Notes: a model not told the origin generated them from the sequence alone. A stretch of DNA of 64,000 nt from Candidatus Microbacterium colombiense (GCA_029203165.1 CP119308.1:434001-498000); one strand, 5' to 3'; positions 16,466 to 25,252 are shown, counted from the stretch's first letter. A program made the numbers and translations.

Positions 16466-16541
16466 CCTTCGATCCTGACAGGGGTGTCCGACATCGGCGA
16501 GCAGCGGAGGTGACACCCCTCGTCGCATTTCAGACGATCCT

Positions 16542-16595
16542 CCGGTCGCGATATGTCAGCTCTCACCGCCGTGTGGGCTGTCATATCGCGACCGG
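16542..16595. repeat. Long inverted repeat upstream of purA
   Basis: CCGGTCGCGATATGTCAGC (16542-16560) and GCTGTCATATCGCGACCGG (16577-16595) pair over 19 positions with one mismatch and a 16-nt loop. It lies between the divergent DMT transporter and purA genes, 95 nt before the purA start. It could be an operator or a structured 5' leader. Confidence 0.65.
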
Positions 16596-16689
16596 AAGGG
16601 GGCGTCCGAGCCTGCCGATAAGATGGGATCGCCCGAAGAGGGCCAGCTCATCGGCCGGTGCAAACCCGGCGAAAGCAGGGGGGACACCC

Positions 16690-17976
16690 ATGCCAGGAAT
16701 CGTTATCGTCGGCGTGCAGTGGGGCGACGAAGGAAAAGGCAAGGCCACCGATCTGCTCGGTGAGCGCACCGACTGGGTGGTGAAGTTCAACGGCGGCAAC
16801 AACGCCGGGCACACCGTCGTCGTCGGCGACGAGAAGTACGCGCTGCACCTGCTGCCCTCCGGCATCCTCTCCCCGGGCGTGAACCCGGTGATCGGCAACG
16901 GTGTCGTGATCGACCTCGAGGTGCTCTTCTTCGAGCTCGAGGCGCTCTCGGCCCGTGGCATCGACGTCTCGCGCCTGCGCGTCAGCGCCAACGCGCACAT
17001 CATCACGCAGTACCACCGCACGCTCGACAAGGTCACCGAGCGCTTCCTCGGAAAGCGCATGATCGGCACCACGGGCCGCGGGATCGGACCGGCCTACGCC
17101 GACAAGATCAACCGTGTCGGCATCCGCGTGCAGGATCTGTTCGACGAGAACATCCTGCGCCAGAAGGTCGAGGGCGCCCTCGACCAGAAGAACCACCTGC
17201 TGGTGAAGATCTTCAACCGCCGCGCCATCACCACCGACGAGATCGTCGAAGACCTGCTCTCGTACGCCGAACGTCTGCGTCCGATGGTCGCCGACACGGG
17301 CTACCTGCTCGCCGAGGCTCTGGACCGCGGCGAAGTCGTCGTGTTCGAGGGCGGCCAGGCGACCATGCTCGACGTCGACCACGGCACCTACCCCTTCGTG
17401 ACCTCGTCGTCGGCGACGGCGGGGGGCGCGGCGACGGGCTCCGGCGTCGGACCGGGCTCGCTCGATCGCATCGTGGGCATCGTCAAGGCCTACACGACGC
17501 GCGTCGGCTCCGGCCCCTTCCCGACCGAGCTGTTCGACGAGCAGGGCGACTGGCTGCGCTCGCGCGGCTTCGAGTTCGGCACCACGACCGGGCGCCCGCG
17601 CCGGGTGGGCTGGTACGACGCCCCGATCACGCGCTACGCGACCCGGGTCAACGGCATCACCGACCTCGTGCTCACCAAGCTCGACATCCTCACCGGACTC
17701 GAGCAGATCCCCGTGTGCGTGGCCTACGACGTCGACGGTGAGCGCTTCGACGAGGTGCCCGTGAACCAGACCGACTTCCACCACGCAACGCCGATCCTCG
17801 AATACCTGCCCGGGTGGAGCGAAGACATCTCGGTCGCGCGCAGCTTCGACGACCTGCCGAAGAACGCGCAGGACTACGTGCTGGCGCTCGAGAAGATGAG
17901 CAACACGCGCATCTCCGTGATCGGTGTGGGCCCGGAGCGCGACCAGGTCGTCGTGCGTCACGACCTGCTCGACTGA
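16690..17976 (+). CDS. purA: Adenylosuccinate synthetase
   Basis: 428 residues, the normal family length. Converts IMP and aspartate to adenylosuccinate using GTP, the first committed step to AMP. The N-terminus has the phosphate loop GVQWGDEGKGKATD; then FNGGNNAGHTV (IMP/active-site His), GTTGRGIGPAYADK, the switch region GGQATMLDVDHGTYPFVTSSS and GTTTGRPRRVGWYDA. A GGGGGG-containing ribosome site precedes the ATG by 5 nt and fixes the start. It is followed 17 nt later by a beta-propeller gene on the same strand, possibly co-transcribed. Confidence 0.97.
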   Translation: MPGIVIVGVQWGDEGKGKATDLLGERTDWVVKFNGGNNAGHTVVVGDEKYALHLLPSGILSPGVNPVIGNGVVIDLEVLFFELEALSARGIDVSRLRVSANAHIITQYHRTLDKVTERFLGKRMIGTTGRGIGPAYADKINRVGIRVQDLFDENILRQKVEGALDQKNHLLVKIFNRRAITTDEIVEDLLSYAERLRPMVADTGYLLAEALDRGEVVVFEGGQATMLDVDHGTYPFVTSSSATAGGAATGSGVGPGSLDRIVGIVKAYTTRVGSGPFPTELFDEQGDWLRSRGFEFGTTTGRPRRVGWYDAPITRYATRVNGITDLVLTKLDILTGLEQIPVCVAYDVDGERFDEVPVNQTDFHHATPILEYLPGWSEDISVARSFDDLPKNAQDYVLALEKMSNTRISVIGVGPERDQVVVRHDLLD

Positions 17977-17993
17977 CGCGCGGCGCCGCTGAG

Positions 17994-19088
17994 ATGACGC
18001 GTTTCTGGCTGGGAGGCTACGGCCCCGGCATGGAGGGTTCCGCCGAGGGGATCGGATTGCTTGCCGGCGACTCGGGCCGCGAGGCCTCGACTCTCGCCTA
18101 CCGCGGCGCGGTGACGGACACGCCGTCGCCGTCGTGGTTGGCCCGGCATCCGCGCCTCGACGTCGTGTATGCGGCGCTGGAGGGCGACGCTGCGGTGCAG
18201 GCGTTCGCGCGCACCGGCGAGACATCGCTCACCCCGCTCGGAGACCCGGTCGAGGCCGGACAGTACGTGTGCCACGTGGCCGTCGCGCCCGACGGTTCTG
18301 CGCTGATCGCGAGCTGCTACGGCGACGGCCGCGTGGTGCGTATCGCGTTGGATGCCGAGGGGCGTCCGGTGGCGGATGCGGGCAACAAGGCTGCTGCCCT
18401 CCGTGCGGCCCTACTCGGCGAACCGCAACCGGAGACGACTCCCGCCGGCGTCGGCGTCGCGGCATCCGATCCTTACGGTGTGGAGGGCCGGGAGTCGCAC
18501 GCGCACGCCGCGGCGTTCCTTCCGGACGGTCGGATCGCGACCACCGATCTCGGATTCGACGTCGTGCGCATCTGGCGCGCTCACGCGAGCGGGCTCGCCC
18601 TCGATCATGAGGTCGTGCTCCCGCAGGGCACCGGACCGCGTCACATGGTCGTGCACCCCAGCGGGCACCTGCATGTGGTGACCGAGTACTCGTGCGAGGT
18701 CTTCACGCTCGCCGCGGGCGTCGATGGCACCTGGAGCGTGGTCTCGTCGGTACTGTCGAGCCCGATCGCCCAGGTCGGCGCGGACTTCCCGGCCGAGCTC
18801 GCCCGCACCCGCGACGGTGCGTTCCTCTACACGGCTCTCCGTGGCAGCAACACGATCGCGACGCTGCGTGTGCGCGGCGGTGGGGAGTCTCTCGAGTCGG
18901 TCGCGCTGGCGGATTCGGGCGTCGACTGGCCGCGGCACCACCTCGTGTACGAGGGCAAGCTGCTGGTGGCGGGGCAGCGTTCCGACACGATCACCCTGCT
19001 CGACCTCGACGATCGCACAGGTGCGCCGCTCGGCATCCGGCATGAGGCCGCAGTGCCTGCGCCGACGCACTTCCTTCCCGTGCGCTGA
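17994..19088 (+). CDS. Lactonase/YncE-like beta-propeller protein
   Basis: 364 residues. Repeating strands with the pattern of the 6-phosphogluconolactonase (Pgl/YbhE) seven-bladed propeller family: YVCHVAVAPDGSALIASCYGDG, HAHAAAFLPDGRIATTDLGFD, GTGPRHMVVHPSGHLHVVTE and HHLVYEGKLLVAGQRSD. The GPRHMVVHPSG motif is characteristic. No signal peptide. Family members hydrolyse 6-phosphogluconolactone in the pentose pathway, but divergent ones are common, so the activity here is uncertain. Confidence 0.8.
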   Translation: MTRFWLGGYGPGMEGSAEGIGLLAGDSGREASTLAYRGAVTDTPSPSWLARHPRLDVVYAALEGDAAVQAFARTGETSLTPLGDPVEAGQYVCHVAVAPDGSALIASCYGDGRVVRIALDAEGRPVADAGNKAAALRAALLGEPQPETTPAGVGVAASDPYGVEGRESHAHAAAFLPDGRIATTDLGFDVVRIWRAHASGLALDHEVVLPQGTGPRHMVVHPSGHLHVVTEYSCEVFTLAAGVDGTWSVVSSVLSSPIAQVGADFPAELARTRDGAFLYTALRGSNTIATLRVRGGGESLESVALADSGVDWPRHHLVYEGKLLVAGQRSDTITLLDLDDRTGAPLGIRHEAAVPAPTHFLPVR

Positions 19089-19124
19089 GGCGCGCCCCCT
19101 CGCGTTCAGGCACGCCCCTCTCGC

Positions 19125-19233
19125 GTTCACAACTCCTCAAGAATGCGCGCCTGCCGATGCCGGCGCCGGCCGGATCGCCGTGTTTCCGGGCCTCAGGCCG
19201 GTGGCGCCGCACGCTTCTTGAGGAGTTGTGAAC
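19125..19233. repeat. Dispersed palindromic element, copy 2
   Basis: 109 bp bounded by perfect 19-bp inverted repeats GTTCACAACTCCTCAAGAA (19125-19143) and its complement (19215-19233). It starts 36 bp after the stop of the beta-propeller gene and ends 9 bp before the MFS promoter, so it may also serve as a terminator. The interior is G+C-rich, with its own partial palindromes, and unlike the interiors of copies 1 and 3. Confidence 0.75.
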
Positions 19234-19241
19234 CGCGGCGC

Positions 19242-19272
19242 TTGACCTCAACCTTTGTTGAGGTTCTACGGT
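19242..19272 (+). promoter_or_regulatory. SoxR/MerR-type promoter of the MFS gene
   Basis: TTGACC (-35, 19242-19247), a 19-bp spacer and TACGGT (-10, 19267-19272) end 7 nt before the ATG. The dyad CCTCAACCTTTGTTGAGG (19246-19263) has the 18-bp CCTCAA-N6-TTGAGG form of SoxR boxes, and 19 bp is the overlong spacer typical of MerR-family promoters. The transcript is probably leaderless. Confidence 0.75.
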
Positions 19273-19279
19273 CGAACCC

Positions 19280-20656
19280 ATGACGACAGAAACCGGCGTG
19301 ACGCCGACGACGGGCCGCACGCCGGGCATTCTCAGCGCGGCGTACCTCTGGATCACGATCGGCGCGTGTGCCCTCGTGTTCCTCGGCGCGTTCGAGTCGC
19401 TGGCGGTGACGACGGTGATGCCCGTGGTCAGCGCCGACCTCGGTGGGGAACGGCTGTACGCGCTCGCCTTCGCCGGCCCTCTCGCCACCGGCGTGATCGG
19501 CATGGTGACCGCGGGCAACTGGGCCGATCGCCGTGGACCGGTCGAGCCCCTGTACACCTCGGTCGTCGTCTTCGTGATCGGACTGCTCGTCGCCGGTTTC
19601 GCGCCGAGCATGGAGGTCCTCGTCGCCGGCCGCTTCGCCCAGGGTCTCGGCAGCGGTGCACTCACCGTCGCGCTGTACGTGGTCGTTGCAAGGGTGTACC
19701 CGCGCGAACTCCTGCCCGCGATCTTCGCCGGTTTCGCGGCGGCGTGGGTCGTGCCCTCGCTGATCGGTCCGACCGTGGCGGGAGCCGTGACCGAGCTGTG
19801 GAGCTGGCACTGGGTGTTCCTCGGCGTGGTCGTTCTCGTGCTGGTGGCTCTGCTCATGGTGGTCCCCGCGCTGCGTGGACTCTCGCGCAACGATGGCGAC
19901 GCGTCGACACCGTGGGCGTTCGGCCGACTCGGCTGGTCGGTGCTGGCCGCCGTCGCCGTGCTCGGACTGAACCTGCTCGGAGATGTGCCGGGAGCAGGTC
20001 CCCTGCTGGCCGCGGTCGCGGTGGTCATCGCCCTGATCGCGGTGCGGCCGCTCCTCCCCCCGGGCACTCTGCGCGCTCGCCGGGGTCTGCCGTCGGTGCT
20101 GCTGGTGCGCGGTCTGGCGGCTGCGGCGTTCTTCGGCACCCAGGTCTACATCCCGTATCTGCTCACCGACCGCTATGGGGTGACCCCGACGCTCGCGGGT
20201 CTCTCGCTGACCGGCGGCGCCCTCGCCTGGTCGGTCGCGGCCACCGTGCAGGGGCGTATGGGCGCTCGCCTGTCGAGCATCCTCGCGGTGCGGATCGGCA
20301 CGGTGCTCGTGCTCGTCGGAATCGCCCTGGCCCTCGTCACTGCGGCCTTCCGAGCGGATGCCGCGGTGATCATCGTCGCCTGGATCATCGCCGGCACGGG
20401 CATGGGGTTCATGAGTCCCCGGACCAGCGCGCTGACGCTCGAGATGTCGACGCCCGAAAATCAGGGGTTCAACAGCTCGGCCATGACGGTCGCCGACTCG
20501 TTCGGCAGTGCACTCGCGCTCGCGATCACGGGAGTCCTCTTCGCGACGCTGGCCTCGGTCACCGACCCGTTCACGGCGGTGTTCGCGCTCGCCGGGACGA
20601 TCGCGGTCGCCGCGGCAGTGTTGTCGCCCCGGCTCGCGCCCCGCTCGCGCGCGTGA
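19280..20656 (+). CDS. MFS drug-efflux-type transporter
   Basis: 458 residues, 14 or so hydrophobic segments. Motif A appears as GNWADRRGP after helix 2 and the exporter motif C-like GPTVAG in AAAWVVPSLIGPTVAGAVT. The start matches the first ATG after the promoter. The SoxR-type box directly upstream suggests induction by redox-cycling compounds, as with SoxR-controlled exporters in streptomycetes; no soxR gene lies in the window. The following gene is a flavin disulfide reductase in the same direction, but a hairpin and repeats separate them. Confidence 0.9.
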   Translation: MTTETGVTPTTGRTPGILSAAYLWITIGACALVFLGAFESLAVTTVMPVVSADLGGERLYALAFAGPLATGVIGMVTAGNWADRRGPVEPLYTSVVVFVIGLLVAGFAPSMEVLVAGRFAQGLGSGALTVALYVVVARVYPRELLPAIFAGFAAAWVVPSLIGPTVAGAVTELWSWHWVFLGVVVLVLVALLMVVPALRGLSRNDGDASTPWAFGRLGWSVLAAVAVLGLNLLGDVPGAGPLLAAVAVVIALIAVRPLLPPGTLRARRGLPSVLLVRGLAAAAFFGTQVYIPYLLTDRYGVTPTLAGLSLTGGALAWSVAATVQGRMGARLSSILAVRIGTVLVLVGIALALVTAAFRADAAVIIVAWIIAGTGMGFMSPRTSALTLEMSTPENQGFNSSAMTVADSFGSALALAITGVLFATLASVTDPFTAVFALAGTIAVAAAVLSPRLAPRSRA

Positions 20657-20691
20657 CGCAGGGATTCTCGTACGTGACGCAGGGATATGTG

Positions 20692-20732
20692 CGGGATGCA
20701 GGGCGGAAACGCGGGTTTCGCCCTGCATCCCG
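20692..20732 (+). terminator. Hairpin terminator downstream of MFS gene
   Basis: CGGGATGCAGGGCG (20692-20705) pairs with CGCCCTGCATCCCG (20719-20732), extended by AAAC/GTTT after a one-base bulge, with a 4-nt loop. It is 36 nt past the MFS stop, preceded by two GTGACGCAGGGA repeats. Confidence 0.65.
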
Positions 20733-20736
20733 ACCG

Positions 20737-20838
20737 CCTCCCTGCAGTGCGCGCGCGTAGGGCGCCCGCACACCTCCCTGCAGTGCGCACGCGTAGGGCG
20801 CCCGACCTCCCTGCAGCGCGCACGCGCAGGGCGCCCAC
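20737..20838. repeat. Three tandem 33-36-bp palindromic units
   Basis: Units at 20737-20772, 20773-20805 and 20806-20838 each read CCTCCCTGCAGtGCGCrCGC followed by GyAGGGCGCCC. CCCTGC and GCAGGG/GTAGGG make each unit an imperfect palindrome. They fill the gap upstream of the disulfide reductase gene. Function unknown; could be a regulatory array or a repeat-expansion product. Confidence 0.75.
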
Positions 20839-20911
20839 CCGCGCGGGAACATCCGCCCCTGCTTTCGACGTTGGTCTTGAACATGACGACCGGTGACGAG
20901 AGGCTGAGGGC

Positions 20912-22351
20912 ATGAGCGACGAGAACACACGCACCGACGAGTACGACCTGATCGTGCTGGGCGGAGGGCCTGTCGGCGAGAACGTCGCGGATCGCGCGGT
21001 GCAGGGCGGGTTGACGGCCGTCATCGTCGAGAGCGAGCTGGTCGGCGGAGAGTGCTCCTACTGGGCGTGCATGCCGTCGAAGGCGCTGCTGCGCTCGGCC
21101 CAGGCACTCCGTGCGGCGCAGCATGTGAAGGGTTCCGCCGAAGCGGTCACCGGAAAGCTCGATGTGCGCGCCGTCTTCGATCGCCGTGATTCGTTCACGA
21201 GCAACTGGTCGGACGACGGGCAGGTCAAGTGGCTCGACTCGGCGGGTATCGATCTCGCTCGCGGCCATGGGCGTCTCTCGGGCGAACGCGAGGTGACCGT
21301 GACGGATGCCGACGGCGGCACGCGCGTGCTGCATGCCCGTCATGCGGTCGCGATCAGCACGGGATCGGATGCCGTGATCCCGCCGATCGACGGACTGCGC
21401 GAGTCGTCGCCGTGGACCAGCCGCGAGGCGACCAGCGCGGAGGATCTGCCCGATTCGCTCGCCGTCATCGGCGGCGGCGTCGTCGCCGTCGAGATGGCCA
21501 CGGCGTATGCCGCTCTCGGTTCGACCGTGACCCTGATCGCCCGGGGTGAGCTGTTGGCCGCCATGGAGCCGTTCGCCGGAGAGCGCGTGGCAGCGGGACT
21601 CCGCGAGCTGGGGGTGGACGTGCGCACCGGCACCGGCACCACCTCGGTGCACCGCGGCGACGACGGAGTCACGATCACCCTCGCCGACGGCTCGACCGTC
21701 GTGGCGGCCGAGGTGCTCGCCGCGACCGGTCGCTCTCCGCGCTCCGGCGACATCGGACTCGACATCGCGGGTCTCGAGCCCGGCAAGTGGATCGAGACGG
21801 ATGACACGCTGCGCGTACCCGGATCGGACTGGCTCTATGCGGTCGGCGACGTGAACGGACGCGTGCTGCTCACGCACCAGGGCAAGTATCAGGCGCGTGC
21901 CGCCGGCGACGTGATCGTGGCGCGGGCGACGCGTGAGGACGTGCTCGACGGGCCTTGGCAGCGGCACGTCGCCACTGCCGATCATGCAGCGGCTCCGCAG
22001 GTGACGTTCTCGTTCCCGGAGGTCGCCTCGGTCGGTCTGACCGAGCGTGCCGCGCGCGAGGCGGGGCACGCGATCGAGGTCGTCGACTACGACCTCGGCT
22101 GGGTCGCCGGAGCGAGCCTCTACGAGGACGGCTTCGCCGGGCAGGCGCGACTCGTGATCGACACCGACCGTGACGTCGTCATCGGTGCGACCTTCGTCGG
22201 TCCCGAGGTCGCCGAGCTCGTGCAGACGGCGACGGTCGCGATCGTCGGCGAGGTGCCGATCGCGCGGCTCTGGCACGCGGTGCCGTCGTACCCGACGATC
22301 AGCGAGGTCTGGCTGCGCCTGCTCGAGGGCTACGGGCGGCAGTCGGCGTGA
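20912..22351 (+). CDS. FAD-dependent pyridine nucleotide-disulfide oxidoreductase
   Basis: 479 residues. N-terminal FAD dinucleotide fold LIVLGGGPVGENVADRA, then the redox-active cysteine pair CSYWAC in GGECSYWACMPSKALLR, a second NAD(P) fold SLAVIGGGVVAVEMATAYAALG, the FAD contact YAVGDVNG, and the C-terminal interface with HAVPSYPTISE holding the general-acid His-Glu pair. This is the dihydrolipoamide dehydrogenase/mercuric reductase superfamily. CxxxxC with Tyr-Trp inside is typical of the actinobacterial subgroup of unassigned substrate. It is not next to 2-oxoacid dehydrogenase genes, so a stress-related reductase role is more likely. Confidence 0.9.
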   Translation: MSDENTRTDEYDLIVLGGGPVGENVADRAVQGGLTAVIVESELVGGECSYWACMPSKALLRSAQALRAAQHVKGSAEAVTGKLDVRAVFDRRDSFTSNWSDDGQVKWLDSAGIDLARGHGRLSGEREVTVTDADGGTRVLHARHAVAISTGSDAVIPPIDGLRESSPWTSREATSAEDLPDSLAVIGGGVVAVEMATAYAALGSTVTLIARGELLAAMEPFAGERVAAGLRELGVDVRTGTGTTSVHRGDDGVTITLADGSTVVAAEVLAATGRSPRSGDIGLDIAGLEPGKWIETDDTLRVPGSDWLYAVGDVNGRVLLTHQGKYQARAAGDVIVARATREDVLDGPWQRHVATADHAAAPQVTFSFPEVASVGLTERAAREAGHAIEVVDYDLGWVAGASLYEDGFAGQARLVIDTDRDVVIGATFVGPEVAELVQTATVAIVGEVPIARLWHAVPSYPTISEVWLRLLEGYGRQSA

Positions 22352-22365
22352 CCTCACGGGGTCGG

Positions 22366-22411
22366 GGATGCCGGGAACGGGCGGGGCTGTGCGCCATCCG
22401 TTCCGGCATCC
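22366..22411 (+). terminator. Hairpin terminator downstream of the reductase
   Basis: GGATGCCGGGAACGG (22366-22380) pairs with CCGTTCCGGCATCC (22398-22411) with one bulged G, 15 nt after the reductase stop. Confidence 0.65.
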
Positions 22412-22561
22412 GCTCCGAACAGCAGACGACCCACGGGGTCATCTCTGCGCGCCTGGACGGAGCAGCCGATTGTTTCTCATATTGACGACGCTTCGCGCAA
22501 GCCCGGCGCGGATGTCGCAGACCTCTTATACGCTCGAACCCGAATCCGAGGAGGCAGGACC

Positions 22562-22864
22562 ATGAAGGCTGTACTCGCAGGAACCGTCATCGCCGAAGCA
22601 GCAGAGAGCGATCTCGTGAAGATCGAGGGGAACTGGTACTTCCCACCCGCATCGATCACGTCCGGTGTGCTCGTCGAGAGCCCCACGCCGTACACGTGTC
22701 CGTGGAAGGGCGCGGCCCAGTACTTCTCCGTCCAGGCCGACGGCACGCTCCACAAGGACCTCGCCTGGTCCTACCCGACGCCGTATCCCACCGCATTCGA
22801 CCGCGTCGGCAGGGACTTCTCCGGCTTCGTCGCCTTCGACCCGAGCGTCGAGATCTCGCAGTGA
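22562..22864 (+). CDS. DUF427 domain protein
   Basis: 100 residues, the usual length of single-domain DUF427 proteins: MKAVLAGTVIAEAAESDLVKIEGNWYFPP, SPTPYTCPWKGAAQYFSV and DLAWSYPTPYPTAFDRVG, with the conserved CPWKG block. The fold is a small beta-barrel; function is unknown. AGGAGG 7-8 nt upstream of the ATG fixes the start. It precedes the osmolyte transporter by 64 bp on the same strand and could be co-transcribed. Confidence 0.88.
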   Translation: MKAVLAGTVIAEAAESDLVKIEGNWYFPPASITSGVLVESPTPYTCPWKGAAQYFSVQADGTLHKDLAWSYPTPYPTAFDRVGRDFSGFVAFDPSVEISQ

Positions 22865-22928
22865 CCTCCGTCTGCCGGCGCCGCGGCGCCGACGCACGCC
22901 TCGTCGATCGACCGACTGGAGACCAGCC

Positions 22929-23819
22929 ATGATCGAATTCCGTAACGTCACCAAGCAGTTCCCCGACGACACCGTCGCCGTCAACGACTTCAACCTGGTG
23001 TTGCCGTCGCGCAAGACCACCGTGTTCGTCGGTTCGTCCGGCTGTGGCAAGACCACCCTGCTGCGCATGATCAACCGCATGGTCGAACCGACCTCGGGTG
23101 ACATCGAGATCGACGGCGAGAACGTGCTCGTGGGTGATCCCGTGCAGCTGCGCCGCCGTATCGGCTACGTGATGCAGAACTCGGGCCTCATGCCGCACTT
23201 CTCGGTGATCGACAACGTCGCCACCGTCCTGCGACTCACCGGCGTCAAGAAGCCCGAGGCACACAAGCGGGCGCGCACCCTGCTCGACACCGTCGGCCTC
23301 GACCAGGCGCTCGCCGATCGATACCCGAGTCAGCTCTCGGGCGGTCAGCAGCAGCGCGTCGGCGTCGCCCGTGGCCTGGCAGCCGATCCGAACATCCTGC
23401 TCATGGATGAGCCCTTCGGCGCGGTCGACCCCATCGTGCGCGCCGATCTGCAGCAGGAGACGCTGCGTCTGCAGCACGAGCTCGACAAGACGGTCGTCTT
23501 CGTCACGCACGACATCGACGAGGCGTTCCTGCTCGGCGACCAGGTCGTGATCCTCGACAAGGGCGCCCGCATCGTGCAGGTGGGCAGTCCGAGCGAGATC
23601 ATCGAGAACCCGGCCGACGACTTCGTGGCCGCGTTCATCGGTGCCGACCGCGGACGACGCGCGCTGCACCTGAAGCAGACGCCCCACGGCACCGTGGTGG
23701 TCGACTCGGAGGGACGCACGCAGGGAGCGATCGTCAGTGCGCCGGATGCCGCCGAAGCTCCGGATGCCGCGACAGCCGGTGCCGCGACAGCCGGTGCCGC
23801 TCAGGACGGCTCGCCGTGA
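22929..23819 (+). CDS. Osmolyte ABC transporter ATP-binding protein (OpuBA/OpuCA-like)
   Basis: 296 residues from MIEFRNVTKQFPDD. Walker A GSSGCGKTT, Q-loop YVMQNSGLMPHFSV, signature LSGGQQQRVGVARGLA, Walker B ILLMDEPFGAVD and H-loop VTHD are intact. The Q-loop and MDEPFGAVDP blocks match the glycine-betaine/choline/carnitine importers. Unlike the ProV protein later in the window it has only a short C-terminal tail with an Ala-Thr-Gly repeat and no clear CBS pair. First gene of a four-gene operon coupled by GTGA and ATGA overlaps. Confidence 0.93.
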   Translation: MIEFRNVTKQFPDDTVAVNDFNLVLPSRKTTVFVGSSGCGKTTLLRMINRMVEPTSGDIEIDGENVLVGDPVQLRRRIGYVMQNSGLMPHFSVIDNVATVLRLTGVKKPEAHKRARTLLDTVGLDQALADRYPSQLSGGQQQRVGVARGLAADPNILLMDEPFGAVDPIVRADLQQETLRLQHELDKTVVFVTHDIDEAFLLGDQVVILDKGARIVQVGSPSEIIENPADDFVAAFIGADRGRRALHLKQTPHGTVVVDSEGRTQGAIVSAPDAAEAPDAATAGAATAGAAQDGSP

Positions 23820-24499
23820 ACTGGGTCACCGACAACCTCGGCCTGATCTTCGAGCTCACGCTCGTGCATCTGCGCCAGAGCATCGTGCCGATCGTGATCG
23901 GCTTCGTGCTCTCGTTGCCGCTGGGCTGGGTCGCCTGGCGCTACCGCCTGGTACGGGGCCCGATCATCGTGCTCACCGGTCTGCTGTACACGATCCCGTC
24001 GCTCGCGCTGCTCATCCTGCTGCCCGCGACGCTCGGATACTCGGCGATCAGCGAGGCCAACCTCATGATCGCGCTCACGATCTACGCGATCGCGATCCTG
24101 GTGCGTGCCGTGTCCGACGGACTCGATTCGGTCGATGACGGCGTCCGCCAGGCAGCGACCGCCACCGGCTTCGCGCCGTTCCGCCGGTTCTGGGCGGTCG
24201 AGTTCCCGCTCGCCGGGCCCGTGATCCTGGCGGGGCTCCGTGTGACGGCGGTGAGCACGATCTCGCTGGCCACCGTCGGCATCCTGATCGGTGTGACGAA
24301 CCTCGGCTACCTCTTCACCAACGGACTCGAGCGGCGCATCATCGCCGAGGTGTTCGCGGGTGTCGTCGCGGTCGTCGTGATCGCGCTGATCCTCGACCTG
24401 ATCCTGCTGCTCATCGGCCGTGCGCTGATGCCGTGGACCACGGCCGCCAGCCGCGTCTCCACAGCGCGGGCCGCCGTCCCCGTGAGGGCCGCCGCATGA
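23816..24499 (+). CDS. Osmolyte ABC transporter permease (OpuBB-like)
   Basis: 227 residues, starting at a GTG that overlaps the ATPase stop (GTGA). Five or six membrane helices with the permease coupling loop region DGVRQAATATGFAPFRRFWAVEFPLAGPVILAGLR, the EAA-type motif for contact with the ATPase, and an early YTIPSLALLILL block found in OpuBB/OpuCB. Forms the membrane channel with the next permease. Inner membrane. Confidence 0.92.
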   Translation: MNWVTDNLGLIFELTLVHLRQSIVPIVIGFVLSLPLGWVAWRYRLVRGPIIVLTGLLYTIPSLALLILLPATLGYSAISEANLMIALTIYAIAILVRAVSDGLDSVDDGVRQAATATGFAPFRRFWAVEFPLAGPVILAGLRVTAVSTISLATVGILIGVTNLGYLFTNGLERRIIAEVFAGVVAVVVIALILDLILLLIGRALMPWTTAASRVSTARAAVPVRAAA

Positions 24500-25230
24500 A
24501 TCTCTTCGCGGATGCCTTCGCCTGGATGTTCGCCCCCGCGCAGTGGGAGGGCCGCTACGCGCTGCCCGTCCTGCTCGGTCAGCACCTCGCGCTCACGGCG
24601 ATCTCGGTGCTGATCGCCGCGGCGATCGCGCTTCCGCTCGGCTGGCTCATCGGCCACACCGGCCGCGGTCGAGAGATCGCCGTCGCCGTCTCGGGCGCCG
24701 CACGCGCGATCCCGGCGTTCGGCCTGATGATCCTGCTCGTGCTCCTGCTCGGTGTGCTCCGGGTGCCTCAGGCCGCGGTGATCACGTTCGTGCTGCTCGC
24801 GATCCCGTCGCTGCTCGCGGGCGCCTACACCGGTCTCGAGGCGATCGATCGTCGCGTGATCGATTCGGCACGGGCCATGGGCATGACGGAGTGGCAGATC
24901 TTCTGGAAGGTCGAGGTTCCCCTCGGGCTCCCGCTGCTCGTCGGCGGTATCCGCTCCGCTCTGCTCCAGGTCATCGCGACCGTGACGATCGCCGCGTATG
25001 TGAATCTCGGCGGGCTCGGGTATCCGATCATCCAGGGCATTCCGTTGCGACGCTTCGATCAGGTGCTCGGTGGAGCCCTCATCGTCGCGGTGCTCGCGCT
25101 CGTCGTCGATCTGCTCCTCGCCGCGGCTCAGCATGCCGCCGTCCCGCGCGGCCTGCGCACGGGGCGTCCCGCGCGTCGCCGCACCCGTCGGCTCACACCG
25201 GCACCGGCCCCCGCGACGGCCGCCGCCTGA
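24496..25230 (+). CDS. Osmolyte ABC transporter permease (OpuBD-like)
   Basis: 244 residues; its ATG overlaps the previous stop as ATGA. Five or six membrane helices, ARAIPAFGLMILLVLLLGV and the coupling loop SARAMGMTEWQIFWKVEVPLGLPLLVGGIRSALLQV. Second permease subunit of the importer, as in OpuB/OpuC systems. The C-terminus is basic and Pro/Ala rich, cytoplasmic. Confidence 0.92.
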   Translation: MNLFADAFAWMFAPAQWEGRYALPVLLGQHLALTAISVLIAAAIALPLGWLIGHTGRGREIAVAVSGAARAIPAFGLMILLVLLLGVLRVPQAAVITFVLLAIPSLLAGAYTGLEAIDRRVIDSARAMGMTEWQIFWKVEVPLGLPLLVGGIRSALLQVIATVTIAAYVNLGGLGYPIIQGIPLRRFDQVLGGALIVAVLALVVDLLLAAAQHAAVPRGLRTGRPARRRTRRLTPAPAPATAAA

Positions 25231-25252
25231 GCGCGCAGCCCCAGCACGGCCC

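Noticed and set aside
20692..20838. CRISPR-like array
   Set aside because: Only three units, directly adjacent with no unique spacers; no cas genes in the window.
19193..22357. 1054-codon minus-strand frame opposite the MFS and reductase genes
   Set aside because: Gly/Arg/His-rich antisense of two well-supported genes; an effect of high G+C third positions.
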